A model generated the notes under the pieces. The model worked only from the letters and a program-made list of their open reading frames with translations. It did no database searches and was not told where the DNA came from. The position numbers were made by a program, and so were the translations under genes. From IMG/VR virus record IMGVR_UViG_3300046004_000518, positions 1 to 64,000 of that record: a DNA stretch of 64,000 bases. One strand, 5' to 3'. The stretch comes from a virus. The first letter of the stretch is position 1; every line of letters begins with the position of its first letter. This document shows positions 40,122 to 48,521 of the stretch, piece after piece.

Positions 40122-42431
40122 TTATTCTACTATAATAAAACCTTCATCGTCAACTGTTTTGTTTTCTAATAAAATCAGTTCATCTGTTGGTTCAACTACA
40201 ATAAACTCTATTGCATCATTGACATAGTCTGCTGTAACTGCACTACCAATGGCAATATTTTCAAACAGTATTTTCTTACTTAATGGCACTTTAATTAGCT
40301 CACTAATCTTACGTGCTAGTGGACGTGCGCCCATTGCACGATCAAATCCAACTTCAACTAAGTGATCAACTAATGCTTCTGTTGAACGTAGTTTAATTTG
40401 TTTCTCTGCTAGTAATTCGTTAAGCTCGTTTAAGAATTTAACAACAATCTTCTTCATGCTAATCTTATCAAGTCCATTGAACTTAACTACAGCATCTAAA
40501 CGATTGCGGAACTCTGGTTTAAAGAACTTTTTAACAGCACTATCATCTTCGCCTGTTTTTTGTAAGTCGCGCCCAAAGCCAATGTTGTTTTGCTCATTGT
40601 CTGCTGAACCTAAGTTACTGGTTAATACTAACATAGCATTACGACAATCCGCTTTCTTACCATTGGATCCAGTAATAGTACCTTCATCCATGATCTGTAA
40701 CAATAAGTTACTAATGTCGGGGTGAGCCTTTTCAATTTCATCTAACAAGATAATTGAATGTGGATTACGCTCTACTTCACTGATTAACAAGCCGCCACCT
40801 AAGTTACCATCTTCGTAACCAACATAGCCCGGAGGAGCACCAATAAGTTTAGCCATAGCATGTTTCTCTTGATATTCACTCATATCAAAACGTATTAACT
40901 TCATGCCTAAGTTTTCACTAAGCAATTTAGCTAACTCTGTTTTACCTGTACCAGTTGGGCCTAAGAATAAGAAATTACCAATTGGTTTGTTATGTGCTTT
41001 TAATCCAGCTTTAGCAACATAAATCTTCTCAAGTACTGCATCAACTGCGGTATCTTGTCCGTATAGTTTATCTTTAATGTTACTTTCTAAACTTGGTAAT
41101 GAAGTTGATGCATGTTTGCTATCAAAGTTTTCTTTTGGAATCTTAGTTGCTTTGGCCAAAGTATCGACAATCGCATCACCATTAACTACCCAAGTTGGAT
41201 TATTAATTTTAAGACGTGCGCAACTCATATCAATTAGGTCAATGGCCTTATCTGGTAAGCGTTTGTCTGTTTGATAGCGTACACTTAAATCAACTGCTAG
41301 TTCAATTGCTTCATCTAAAATCACACCATTGTGGAAACGTTCAAAGTGACCTTTAAGTCCGAGTAAGATGTCTTTGGCTACTTCTGGACTTGGTTCATCA
41401 ATGTTTAGTTTGTAGAATCTGCGCATTAACGCACGATCTTTTTCAAATGATTGTGTATATTCTTCATAGGTAGTCGAAGCAATAACTTTAATGCCGCCTT
41501 TGGCCAATGCTGGTTTGAGCATATTAGCAAAGTCTACACTACTTGAGCTACCTGCACCTGCGCCCTGCATTTGATGTGCTTCATCAATGAACAATATAGA
41601 ATTACCTTTGGTGTTCAGTGATTCAAGTACGTCTTTAAGTTTTTCTTCAAACTCGCCACGGTATTTGCTACCGGCTAATAAGCTACCGATCTCTAAATTA
41701 TAAACAGTATAGGGTTTTAAGTATTCTGGTACATCACCGTTGACAATTTTGTATGCCAAGCCCTCTGCAATAGCAGTTTTACCCACACCCGGATCACCAA
41801 TCATTAACACGTTGGATTTATGACGACGAGCCAGCACTTGTGCAATCTCTTCCAACTCATATTCACGACCAATAACTGGATCTATCTTACCATCAGTGGC
41901 AACTGCATTTAGATTTGTGCAATACTCTTCTAATATTGCATCAGAAAAATCTTGTTTAGCTTTTGAATCTTTGGTCTTAACTGCTTTACCATCGACAAAT
42001 TTATCGGCATAATATTTTACTAGATCTTTGCGGTTAATACCCCATTTAAGCATAAAGTAAGCGGCATGACTGTTGGTCTCTTGACTGATACTTAAGAATA
42101 AATCAACTGGTTCCATTTGCTCACGTGCTGTAAACAACACCTGCGTAAACGCACGATTGAACACACGCTCTAAACTATGGGTACGCTGCGGTACAATTTC
42201 TTTATCCGATAGGTCAACCAGATGATCTTGTTGAGCAGTATATTCGTACAAGTCTGCCAATAATGGATTAGTATCAACACCATATTCGGTTAGTAACTTT
42301 TTAAATGCTCTAAATTCGATAAGTGCAATTAACAAATGTTCAAGTGTTACGTATTCATGCCTATAATCACGTGCAAGTTCAGTTGCCGCTGCAATGATTT
42401 CTTCAATTTCGGGATTAGAATTTATTGCCAT
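40122..42431 (-). CDS. clpA: ClpA-like AAA+ unfoldase
   Basis: 769 residues, E. coli ClpA length (758). N domain with two repeats (YVTLEHLLIALIEFRAFK, EPVDLFLSISQETNSHA). First AAA+ module: Walker A IGDPGVGKTA at 211-220, Walker B ILFIDEAHQM. Second: Walker A LGPTGTGKTE at about 497-506, Walker B IILLDEIEKAHPD. The tripeptide in NNIGFGRDLQ near 620 matches the IGF/IGL loop by which ClpA and ClpX dock on ClpP. The protein lacks the long middle coiled coil of ClpB, so it is ClpA-type, probably redirecting host ClpP. It precedes the DnaJ-like gene by 12 bases. Confidence 0.85.
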   Translation of the reverse strand: MAINSNPEIEEIIAAATELARDYRHEYVTLEHLLIALIEFRAFKKLLTEYGVDTNPLLADLYEYTAQQDHLVDLSDKEIVPQRTHSLERVFNRAFTQVLFTAREQMEPVDLFLSISQETNSHAAYFMLKWGINRKDLVKYYADKFVDGKAVKTKDSKAKQDFSDAILEEYCTNLNAVATDGKIDPVIGREYELEEIAQVLARRHKSNVLMIGDPGVGKTAIAEGLAYKIVNGDVPEYLKPYTVYNLEIGSLLAGSKYRGEFEEKLKDVLESLNTKGNSILFIDEAHQMQGAGAGSSSSVDFANMLKPALAKGGIKVIASTTYEEYTQSFEKDRALMRRFYKLNIDEPSPEVAKDILLGLKGHFERFHNGVILDEAIELAVDLSVRYQTDKRLPDKAIDLIDMSCARLKINNPTWVVNGDAIVDTLAKATKIPKENFDSKHASTSLPSLESNIKDKLYGQDTAVDAVLEKIYVAKAGLKAHNKPIGNFLFLGPTGTGKTELAKLLSENLGMKLIRFDMSEYQEKHAMAKLIGAPPGYVGYEDGNLGGGLLISEVERNPHSIILLDEIEKAHPDISNLLLQIMDEGTITGSNGKKADCRNAMLVLTSNLGSADNEQNNIGFGRDLQKTGEDDSAVKKFFKPEFRNRLDAVVKFNGLDKISMKKIVVKFLNELNELLAEKQIKLRSTEALVDHLVEVGFDRAMGARPLARKISELIKVPLSKKILFENIAIGSAVTADYVNDAIEFIVVEPTDELILLENKTVDDEGFIIVE

Positions 42432-42443
42432 TTTTAGTCCTTG

Positions 42444-43277
42444 CTAATTAATTGTTTTAAGTATTTGTATCTGTGCCGCGGTTAATGTTGGTGTTTTAAT
42501 TATTGTATTAACAATTAAATCACCTCTATATTGAGTATTCATTTGATATAAGCCTTTACCTTGTAGACCAAACTTAGTACCAAATTGACATCCTACTGGA
42601 ATCTTAATTAAGTACGTACTACCATCAATTCCTTCTACTTCTTTTTCTGTGCCTGTCATTGCTTCAATTGAGGAAATTTCTAAATTACTAACTAAATTAA
42701 CACCGTGTATCTCAAAACGTGGATCATCGATTACATTAATAATAACATACAGATCACCCCTTGTCAATGATTCAAAGAAGTTGTCACCCATTTGTGTATA
42801 TTTAATCGTTGTACCATTACTTACACCGCGCGGCATTTTTACATCTACATTAAATTTATCATTCTTGGTAGTCTGTACACTTACTGTTTTTTGCTGTTCG
42901 ATTAATGTACTGGCAAGGGTAACAGTTATATTAATACGTAGGTCTTTATTACGTCTTGGTTGTTGCTGTTGGAAAGGGCTACCACCACGTTGACTAAAGA
43001 ACTGACTGAATATATCCTGTGGGCCACCACCACCAAAATGAAATTCAAATCCACCAGGCCCACTGCCGCCTGCACCGAATGGATTGGGATTATCATGTTC
43101 TTGTCTTTTTTGTGGATCAGTTAAGGTGTCGTAAGCACCCTGTATCTCTTGAAACTTAGCAGTATCGCCGCCTTCTTTATCAGGATGATGTTTAGCAGCG
43201 AGCTTACGATAAGCCCGTTTAATTTCTTCGTCTGTGGCGCCGCGATGTACGCCTAGTGTTGAGTATGCATCTGTCAT
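42444..43277 (-). CDS. dnaJ: DnaJ-like co-chaperone (type II, no zinc finger)
   Basis: 277 residues from the ATG at 43275-43277 ([20 protein letters not shown]); an upstream in-frame start at 43337 would add an untypical hydrophobic stretch. J domain with [10 protein letters not shown] (HPD motif) at about 31-40, then a Gly/Phe-rich linker ([16 protein letters not shown]), then two beta-rich C-terminal domains. The four CxxCxGxG repeats are absent, so it is CbpA/DjlA-like type II. It should stimulate host DnaK; the pair with ClpA suggests an assembly or proteolysis role. Confidence 0.8.
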   Translation of the reverse strand: MTDAYSTLGVHRGATDEEIKRAYRKLAAKHHPDKEGGDTAKFQEIQGAYDTLTDPQKRQEHDNPNPFGAGGSGPGGFEFHFGGGGPQDIFSQFFSQRGGSPFQQQQPRRNKDLRINITVTLASTLIEQQKTVSVQTTKNDKFNVDVKMPRGVSNGTTIKYTQMGDNFFESLTRGDLYVIINVIDDPRFEIHGVNLVSNLEISSIEAMTGTEKEVEGIDGSTYLIKIPVGCQFGTKFGLQGKGLYQMNTQYRGDLIVNTIIKTPTLTAAQIQILKTIN

Positions 43278-43349
43278 AATAGTTATTATATGTGAAAAAA
43301 GGAGAATTGTCAAGCTCTCCTTTTTATTTACTATCAAAATTACATATGG

Positions 43350-43586
43350 TTAAGTTTTCTTTCTACGTAACGGTCTATTTGGATCTACAGCCACTGGTTC
43401 AGGTGCAACTTCAGTTTCCTCAGCAATTTCAACCATTTCCTGTCCCACTGCTATTTCTGCAATCTCAAAAGTTTCAACAACCGATTCGACTGTCTCGGCT
43501 ATTGGCTGCGCATCTGTCGGACTACTTTGGCTTAACCAGACTGGTTCTGAAGGACTTGTTACAGGGGTGTCCTCAAACCCTGTTAC
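43350..43586 (-). CDS. Minus-one frame extension of the holin (programmed frameshift product)
   Basis: 78 codons in the -1 frame directly after the slippery site. The upstream limit in this frame is a TGA at 43595-43597, and no ATG, GTG, TTG or CTG start occurs before the middle of the frame. The peptide is Pro/Glu/Val-rich (TPVTSPSEPVWLSQSS, ETVESVVETFEIAEIA) and ends basic (NRPLRRKKT). Such regular composition points to translation. A frameshift from the holin gives a 174-residue product with an acidic cytoplasmic or periplasmic tail. It ends 73 bases before the DnaJ-like ATG. Confidence 0.6.
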   Translation of the reverse strand, partial: VTGFEDTPVTSPSEPVWLSQSSPTDAQPIAETVESVVETFEIAEIAVGQEMVEIAEETEVAPEPVAVDPNRPLRRKKT

Positions 43587-43592
43587 TTTCCC
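43561..43592 (-). promoter_or_regulatory. Programmed -1 frameshift site: GGGAAAG slippery heptamer plus hairpin
   Basis: GGGAAAG (43586-43592) read as G-GGA-AAG, immediately before the holin stop TAA. Two bases later, ACAGGG (43578-43583) can pair with CCCTGT (43561-43566) around an 11-base loop. The same heptamer drives the lambda G/GT frameshift (known). The spacer of two bases is shorter than usual. Confidence 0.6.
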
Positions 43593-43873
43593 GCATCACC
43601 GTTTTCAATTGATGCTACTTTTTCTTTACCACGTGTCCAAGCTGCAATACCTAAGATAGCACCCATGGAGATATGGTACAAACCACCACCTTGAAGTGTT
43701 AGCGGTACCCACATACCTACTGCCTGTCCAGGATTCCAATATTGAAGTAAGTTGAATAAGATTGGACCTAAGATAAAGTCAAACCAAATTGTAGCCATGT
43801 ATGTAATAGCCATTAATGGGCGCCATTTGCTGGTCATCCAATCTTCTGATTTTTTTTCTGCTGCTGTTACCAT
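43583..43873 (-). CDS. Holin-like membrane protein (3TM type)
   Basis: 96 residues. SKWRPLMAITYMATIWFDFI (WRPL motif) resembles the three-membrane-segment holin family of gene-transfer-agent type. Hydrophobic segments lie at about 17-45 (GPILFNLLQYW follows) and 62-80 (LYHISMGAILGIAAW). The stop lies on the slippery site, so part of the ribosomes may extend it. Strong SD (TTAGGAGC) before ATG and a late box at 43903-43910. Likely controls endolysin access to the cell wall. Confidence 0.65.
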   Translation of the reverse strand: MVTAAEKKSEDWMTSKWRPLMAITYMATIWFDFILGPILFNLLQYWNPGQAVGMWVPLTLQGGGLYHISMGAILGIAAWTRGKEKVASIENGDAGK

Positions 43874-43902
43874 TTTTTGCTCCTAATTATTATTGTTATT
43901 AT

Positions 43903-43910
43903 TATTTATT
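43903..43910 (-). promoter_or_regulatory. T4-like late promoter box AATAAATA
   Basis: AATAAATAATAATAAC on the minus strand, 29 bases upstream of the holin gene. Confidence 0.55.
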
Positions 43911-43919
43911 AGTTTGTGA

Positions 43920-44129
43920 TTAACTTACTGCGCTGGCTAGATCAATTAAATCATTAATTATTTCGTTTAATTGACTTAATTTTGCTAGATCACCGGCCGC
44001 TGCTTCAATAACTTTAGTGCTTTGTAAATCTTTAAGTAATTCTTTATATTCACTCGGCGATAGCTTACCAGCTGTAAATTCTGCTTCTAATGCATGTACT
44101 TCTATTAATACATTGTCTACACTGCTCAT
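43920..44129 (-). CDS. Small helical protein in lysis cassette
   Basis: 69 residues, all helical: VLIEVHALEAEFTAGKLSPSEYKELLKDLQSTKVIEAAAG. The central segment resembles SHOCT-like short helical-hairpin modules (K-L-S-x-x-E-Y-x-x-L-L). Overlaps the lipoprotein gene by four bases. Function unknown. Confidence 0.5.
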   Translation of the reverse strand: MSSVDNVLIEVHALEAEFTAGKLSPSEYKELLKDLQSTKVIEAAAGDLAKLSQLNEIINDLIDLASAVS

Positions 44130-44539
44130 CTTGGTTTGGCTCCTATTACTGTTTTCATTGTACCTGAACTATTTTCTATATTATTAAATTTAAGTTCGCA
44201 GTATTTTTGACTCACAACTTCGCCGCTATCGTAACGCTCTTTGAGACCTTTGGTAATAGCTGCAAGTTCTGTAGTCATTGTTATTGTATCTTTATTTTGT
44301 GGAATACTTGCTGAATAGTTACGTAGTTCAATACTCTTAACATAAACGGTGTCTACATACACTAGCACTTCTTTAGTACCACATTTAGTTACACCTACTT
44401 GTGCTTGTGTATGGATTTGATTAACTAAACTATATTCGTTGCTGTCAAACCTAGCCATACGATACGCATCAATTATTGTACTAATACTAGCACACCCCGA
44501 CAATAGAACTACTAGACTAACTAAGGCTAGTTTTTTCAT
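44126..44539 (-). CDS. Lipoprotein of the lysis cassette
   Basis: 137 residues. Signal peptide with lipobox LALVSLVVLLSGCAS (Cys16 lipidated). The body holds VGVTKCGTKEVLVYVDTVYV and a second Cys near the C-terminus (KYCELKFN), possibly a disulfide pair. Overlaps both neighbours by four bases. It may be a second outer-membrane component besides the o-spanin, or an adhesion/superinfection-exclusion lipoprotein. Confidence 0.6.
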   Translation of the reverse strand: MKKLALVSLVVLLSGCASISTIIDAYRMARFDSNEYSLVNQIHTQAQVGVTKCGTKEVLVYVDTVYVKSIELRNYSASIPQNKDTITMTTELAAITKGLKERYDSGEVVSQKYCELKFNNIENSSGTMKTVIGAKPR

Positions 44540-44796
44540 TTAATTTCCTCGTAGATACGACGTTGTTCTTTATACCAAATACCCCAGGCTTCGTGTTTGG
44601 CCTGGCACTCATAGTAGGTGCTGTAATTTTCTGTAACATTACCTACAACATCACTTAATTTGTTAGTGTCTGTTGGTAGTTGTTTAAGAATCGGACAATC
44701 TATAGCAAGTTCACTAGGAACATCCGGAAATGGTGCTTTAACTGGCACTAGAGTTGAGCAACCTGAGAGTAATAATACTGCTAATAGATATCTCAT
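44536..44796 (-). CDS. Outer-membrane spanin subunit (Rz1-like lipoprotein)
   Basis: 86 residues. Short signal and lipobox MRYLLAVLLLSGCST (Cys13). Mature part is Pro-rich near the start (VKAPFPDVPSELAIDCP) and helical at the end (YECQAKHEAWGIWYKEQRRI). Size, lipobox and position directly after the inner spanin fit Rz1-type o-spanins, which bridge to the inner-membrane protein at lysis. Start overlaps the previous stop (ATGA). Confidence 0.65.
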   Translation of the reverse strand: MRYLLAVLLLSGCSTLVPVKAPFPDVPSELAIDCPILKQLPTDTNKLSDVVGNVTENYSTYYECQAKHEAWGIWYKEQRRIYEEIK

Positions 44797-45242
44797 TTAG
44801 TTTCTCCCACTGGTTTCTCTGCGGCCTTGTTTAGTAGTTCGATAGCTTCTTTAGGCACCACACATTCACCGTTGATAATCTTTTCTTTCTCTACAATTTC
44901 TTTCTGTAGTTGGACCTGTACTTCTTTAATTTTTTTGATCTTAGTAACTACTTTAGTTTTGATCACTGTGTTTGTTTCTTGGCTTTTAACCACAGCCGCA
45001 TCTATTTTTGCCTGTAATTCTGCGGCACGTTCTCTCCATTGTGTTTCAACTTCGTAGCCGCCTTTAAAATACACACCTGCTACCAACAGCATGATACCTA
45101 CAACCTGTACTATTAGTCGATAGGGTCTAAGATAACTAAAATTGAATACAAAACCTAATAATGAAGTAATGATACCAGCATAGAATACTAAATTAACAAA
45201 CGCATGCAAGATGCTATCTGGAATAAATGTCAACATCCACAT
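44793..45242 (-). CDS. Inner-membrane spanin subunit (Rz-like)
   Basis: 149 residues. Two or three hydrophobic segments (LHAFVNLVFYAGIITSLLGF, LIVQVVGIMLLVAGVYF) precede a long coiled-coil periplasmic domain (ETQWRERAAELQAKIDAAVV, KIKKIKEVQVQLQKEIVEKE). This is the i-spanin layout, though usual i-spanins have one membrane segment, so topology needs care. ATG one base after the endolysin stop region; overlaps the o-spanin by four bases. Confidence 0.65.
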   Translation of the reverse strand: MWMLTFIPDSILHAFVNLVFYAGIITSLLGFVFNFSYLRPYRLIVQVVGIMLLVAGVYFKGGYEVETQWRERAAELQAKIDAAVVKSQETNTVIKTKVVTKIKKIKEVQVQLQKEIVEKEKIINGECVVPKEAIELLNKAAEKPVGETK

Positions 45243-45243
45243 A

Positions 45244-46089
45244 TTATTCTCCTAACATTTTTTTGATAGTTGCTGGACCAACAATACCATCTGCTGTCAA
45301 ACCATGTGCTGTTTGCCACGCTTTAACTGCTTTCTCTGTACCTGGACCAAACTTACCATCTGCTGTTTGTCCTAATGCTTTTTGTACCGCTTTGACTGTG
45401 TCGTTATTGCTGCCTACACGCACTGTTACGTACTCTGTAGCAGACGCAGGCGCCGCATGTGACTCTGCTACATGCCCACCACCTAACAAGTGTTTAGCTT
45501 CTTTGTAGTGCTTTGTACGATCTTCTAGGCCAATTGTACCACCGTTAATACGTTTGGTCATTTTAACTATATCATCTGCATCACATATAGCATTTAAGCC
45601 ATTTGTTTTCCAGAACCAACAAGCTGATTCAATGGCACCATCTAAGGTTTCTAAGTCAGCCACTGCTTCTTCTACTGTCATGCCTACTGATTTAGCAAAC
45701 TTAGTATAGTTATCACGACCAGTTAGTTGGATAGCACCGCGACCACAGAACTTAAATCCATCACCACTGGACTCTGGGCCATTGCCCATACGTCCACCGT
45801 AGACTTTGTTAGCAATCTTTTCTGGTTGACGATTGTATGGTTGCGCACTTGCTAGTGTAGGGAAGTATTTTTTAAAGATCTTACTTAAACCCTCTGCTGA
45901 GTAGTTTAAGTTTTCTTTAAGAATTGTAAAGCCTGCTGACTCATGCCCGCATTGTGCTAGGAAACCTGCAGCACGATTAACTGTGTTAATCTCGTACTTT
46001 TCAAATTGCTCTGTAAGTACTTCTGCCAGGTCTTCTGGATGCTTGTACTTGGGAAATAGTGCTTTGATTAAACCTGCTGTAATTTGCAT
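45244..46089 (-). CDS. Endolysin: GH19 lysozyme-like domain plus peptidoglycan-binding domain
   Basis: 281 residues. Residues 1-205: GH19 (chitinase-like) muramidase, with FLAQCGHESAGF (catalytic Glu50), ENLNYSAEGL (second Glu near 59) and FCGRGAIQLTGRDNY at about 112-126. Residues 218-280: PG_binding_1 domain (NDTVKAVQKALGQTADGKFG, KAWQTAHGLTADGIVG). No signal peptide, so it needs the holin at 43583. A Gram-negative phage endolysin with C-terminal wall-binding domain, transcribed at the head of the lysis cassette. Confidence 0.85.
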   Translation of the reverse strand: MQITAGLIKALFPKYKHPEDLAEVLTEQFEKYEINTVNRAAGFLAQCGHESAGFTILKENLNYSAEGLSKIFKKYFPTLASAQPYNRQPEKIANKVYGGRMGNGPESSGDGFKFCGRGAIQLTGRDNYTKFAKSVGMTVEEAVADLETLDGAIESACWFWKTNGLNAICDADDIVKMTKRINGGTIGLEDRTKHYKEAKHLLGGGHVAESHAAPASATEYVTVRVGSNNDTVKAVQKALGQTADGKFGPGTEKAVKAWQTAHGLTADGIVGPATIKKMLGE

Positions 46090-46108
46090 AATTGAAAAAT
46101 CCTTGTTG

Positions 46109-46675
46109 TTATTTTATTCCTGCCGCCCGTCTTAAACTTTCTGTAAATTCATTTATTGGTGCAGTTGTAGTTACATCAACTCCTGCGGCTGTTTTAAGTT
46201 GATCTAATTCTCTATCTAATTCTTCATCTTTTTCATACTTAGCGCGATATTTTTCTGGAGTTAATGCCATAATTTGACCTAATACCTCAACTGTTAGTTC
46301 GTGCTCACTGTTAGATTTAAAATAACGTACACGCCAATCGGTAATATCTTGTTCTGTTAAGTTTACAATGTCTGAGATCAATTTATAAACTTGTTCTGGT
46401 ACTTCTGGTGTACGATCGAGTTCAACAAACACTAGATAATCGCCACCTTCTTTTTCACCTGAGCTAACATCAGCATCAAGAACCCAATCGTAGCCTTTTT
46501 CAATGAAACTAACTAGATCAATTGCTGGCTCTTTGCCGGCAACTTTAAAGCTAATCACGCAAATATCGGCATCGTCGCCCATTTTACTTTTATATTCGTC
46601 GATGTGTAGTTCATTGTGAACTAAACGTTTTAAGTCGCCACTTTCTAAGTTTTCGTTAAGCTGGTTGTTGTGCAT
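46109..46675 (-). CDS. Hypothetical acidic protein with C-terminal LRRxAG motif
   Basis: 188 residues from the ATG at 46675, which begins two bases after the upstream stop (46677). The body is a mixed-fold acidic protein (IDLVSFIEKGYDWVLDADVS, EGGDYLVFVELDR). Ends FTESLRRAAGIK, very like the amidoligase ending ESIKQLRRLAGLK. Such C-terminal motifs may mark virion proteins, but this is only an observed similarity. Function unknown. Confidence 0.5.
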   Translation of the reverse strand: MHNNQLNENLESGDLKRLVHNELHIDEYKSKMGDDADICVISFKVAGKEPAIDLVSFIEKGYDWVLDADVSSGEKEGGDYLVFVELDRTPEVPEQVYKLISDIVNLTEQDITDWRVRYFKSNSEHELTVEVLGQIMALTPEKYRAKYEKDEELDRELDQLKTAAGVDVTTTAPINEFTESLRRAAGIK

Positions 46676-46676
46676 T

Positions 46677-47213
46677 TTATGCGATACCTTGTTCATTGCC
46701 TTGTTGATCTTCACTTGATATGTTTTCTGCTGCGTCATCACCTTCTTCGTATGCTTGATTTATATCTTCAAGATCTAGGGTTTCGCTTTCTAACTCTAAA
46801 CTACCTTGCTGTATTTCTTGCATTAGCTTTTTAGGCATAACAATTTTAACCAGCCACACTGGAACTTTTTTCATTTTTGGCATTTTACCGCCCGGTTCAA
46901 AGTCATCTGGTTCTTTAACTTTAACTGGATATTCAAGCATGTCTTTACTATAATAAACTTCACAGTCGTAACTTAGTAAACGCTCGCCACCACGTGGGTC
47001 TGGCATACGCTTGTGCGGCCACATGAATGTACAGGTTACAAAATATTTTTCGTATGCTGGCCCTTGTACTAACTCACCTTCTTTCCAGTGTTTAAACACA
47101 TAAAGATCAAGTTCGTCTAATACTCGTTCAAAGTCCAATAGAGTATTCAGACTGCTGTCAGTCATAAATATTTCTTTTGTATTTTGTATAACGTCTGTAA
47201 TTGCTTGTGTCAT
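46677..47213 (-). CDS. Conserved structural-type protein, unknown
   Basis: 178 residues with MTQAITDVIQ start at 47213; an alternative ATG at 47165 (MTDSSLNTLLDFERVL) would also do. Pattern: beta-rich core (YEKYFVTCTFMWPHKRM, PDPRGGERLLSYDCEVYY), a basic Lys-rich strand (KMPKMKKVPVWLVKIVM) and an acidic tail with Glu/Asp runs. The tail contains GSLELESETLDLED, with L-x-E sites. Possibly a virion-assembly protein. Late box 47233-47240 upstream. Confidence 0.5.
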   Translation of the reverse strand: MTQAITDVIQNTKEIFMTDSSLNTLLDFERVLDELDLYVFKHWKEGELVQGPAYEKYFVTCTFMWPHKRMPDPRGGERLLSYDCEVYYSKDMLEYPVKVKEPDDFEPGGKMPKMKKVPVWLVKIVMPKKLMQEIQQGSLELESETLDLEDINQAYEEGDDAAENISSEDQQGNEQGIA

Positions 47214-47232
47214 AGTTTTAGGTTCTTTATGT

Positions 47233-47240
47233 TATTTATT
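47233..47240 (-). promoter_or_regulatory. T4-like late promoter box AATAAATA
   Basis: AATAAATAACATAAAG on the minus strand, 20 bases upstream of the ATG at 47213; overlaps the end of the P-loop gene. Confidence 0.5.
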
Positions 47241-47886
47241 CAATTCCGCGAGCTTGCTTGGATTGTACACCGTGCCATACTTCCTGATCTAACCAGTATT
47301 CATCTACGTGTTTAACATACTTGGCATTAGGATCACTGGATATAAATTTAAATATATCCGGATTAGCGTAGTCTATAGGAAAACTTAATAGTTTACTAAT
47401 ATATTTAAGGTAATGCTCGCGATGTAAAAATAATGCTTCGTTTGATAGGAAATGTATAGGAAAATCGCTGGTTAACAGCTGATTATAGTAGTATTCTTGC
47501 GCAATTGGTGTGGTTATTTCCTTACGCACTCGTAACTGTTGTTCTGCATTAATATTCATATCACGAGTGATAATAGCAATCTTAACATCTATCCCAAACC
47601 CACGTGCTTGTTGTGCTACTTCAAGTATTTTAGGAATATAACGTTGCCCATCGTAAAAGAAAGGACAGCTAACATTAGCTAGCCAATAATCCTTACCTTC
47701 AAATTGACCGGCAGTGAGACGCTCGGGGCGAACCCAATATTCAGCGAACGGTTCTAGGTCACTAGGTACCCAATATTTGTCTAGTAGACTCTTCCAACCA
47801 CCTACATTTGGATGTGTACTAAGAATACGGCTGAATAAATGATTGCCACTGCCTTGTGGCCCGGTGATGATTATTAATCGTTTCAT
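47236..47886 (-). CDS. P-loop protein A of a tandem pair (sulfotransferase/kinase-like)
   Basis: 216 residues. LIIITGPQGSGNHLFSRIL at 4-22 is a Walker-A-like loop. Sequence and order (GWKSLLDKYW, then IAIITRDMNINAEQQLRVRK, SNEALFLHREHYLKYI, DPNAKYVKHVDEYW) match the next upstream gene, so the two are tandem duplicates. IITRDMN may serve as the second phosphate-binding segment as in sulfotransferases. Substrate unknown. Overlaps its paralog by four bases. Confidence 0.55.
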   Translation of the reverse strand: MKRLIIITGPQGSGNHLFSRILSTHPNVGGWKSLLDKYWVPSDLEPFAEYWVRPERLTAGQFEGKDYWLANVSCPFFYDGQRYIPKILEVAQQARGFGIDVKIAIITRDMNINAEQQLRVRKEITTPIAQEYYYNQLLTSDFPIHFLSNEALFLHREHYLKYISKLLSFPIDYANPDIFKFISSDPNAKYVKHVDEYWLDQEVWHGVQSKQARGIE

Positions 47887-48521
47887 GGTTTAGTTTTAAA
47901 TGTTGTTCCAAATTTATTGCCGTTGTCTAATTCATTATAGTCGATGCTGTGTATGTATTTTGCATTAGCATCATCTGTTAATATTTCATCTATTCTAGGA
48001 TTATCATGTGCCACTGGTATATTAAGTTTTAAACTTTTTAAATAATCCTGTTTATATAGATACAATAGTTCATAACTTAAAAATGTTGGATTTGATAATT
48101 TAGGCAACTGCTCCAAGAACAATGGCAAGGTACTTTGTGTTCTAATGCGAGTTTGTTGAGTTGCGAGTATAGTTTGATCACGGCCAACTATAGCTAGCTC
48201 AACTTCAACTCCTTGTGCTAATACTGCGTCTTTGAAGCCTTGTACATCAGCAGTCCATATAGGATTAATGTCACTACCGATGATACCCAACGGTAAACTA
48301 ATACTAGTAAAATAATAGTCACTTTGATTCCAATCAAATTCAGCCAATAAACTATGATCCTTCCAATGCTTGGCGAATGGCTCTGCGAAACGATGTGCCT
48401 CCCAGTAGTTGTCTAATAGCGTTTTCCACCCATATACTTCTGGATGCAGGCTAAAGATCTTACTCCACAAATGGTTGCCAGCACCTTGCGGACCAGTCAA
48501 TATTAACATCTTCTTAGCCAT
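47883..48521 (-). CDS. P-loop protein B of a tandem pair (sulfotransferase/kinase-like)
   Basis: 212 residues. LILTGPQGAGNHLWSKIF at 6-23, GWKTLLDNYW, LAIVGRDQTILATQQTRI and YELLYLYKQDYLKSL parallel the neighbouring gene in order. Divergence is high (roughly a third of aligned positions identical by eye), so the duplication is old or the pair was acquired together. Overlaps the amidotransferase gene by eight bases. Confidence 0.55.
   Translation of the reverse strand: MAKKMLILTGPQGAGNHLWSKIFSLHPEVYGWKTLLDNYWEAHRFAEPFAKHWKDHSLLAEFDWNQSDYYFTSISLPLGIIGSDINPIWTADVQGFKDAVLAQGVEVELAIVGRDQTILATQQTRIRTQSTLPLFLEQLPKLSNPTFLSYELLYLYKQDYLKSLKLNIPVAHDNPRIDEILTDDANAKYIHSIDYNELDNGNKFGTTFKTKP

Noticed and set aside
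43292-43612. Plus-strand open frame opposite the holin extension
   Set aside because: Composition and lack of a ribosome-binding site fit an antisense shadow; the minus strand has the frameshift extension.
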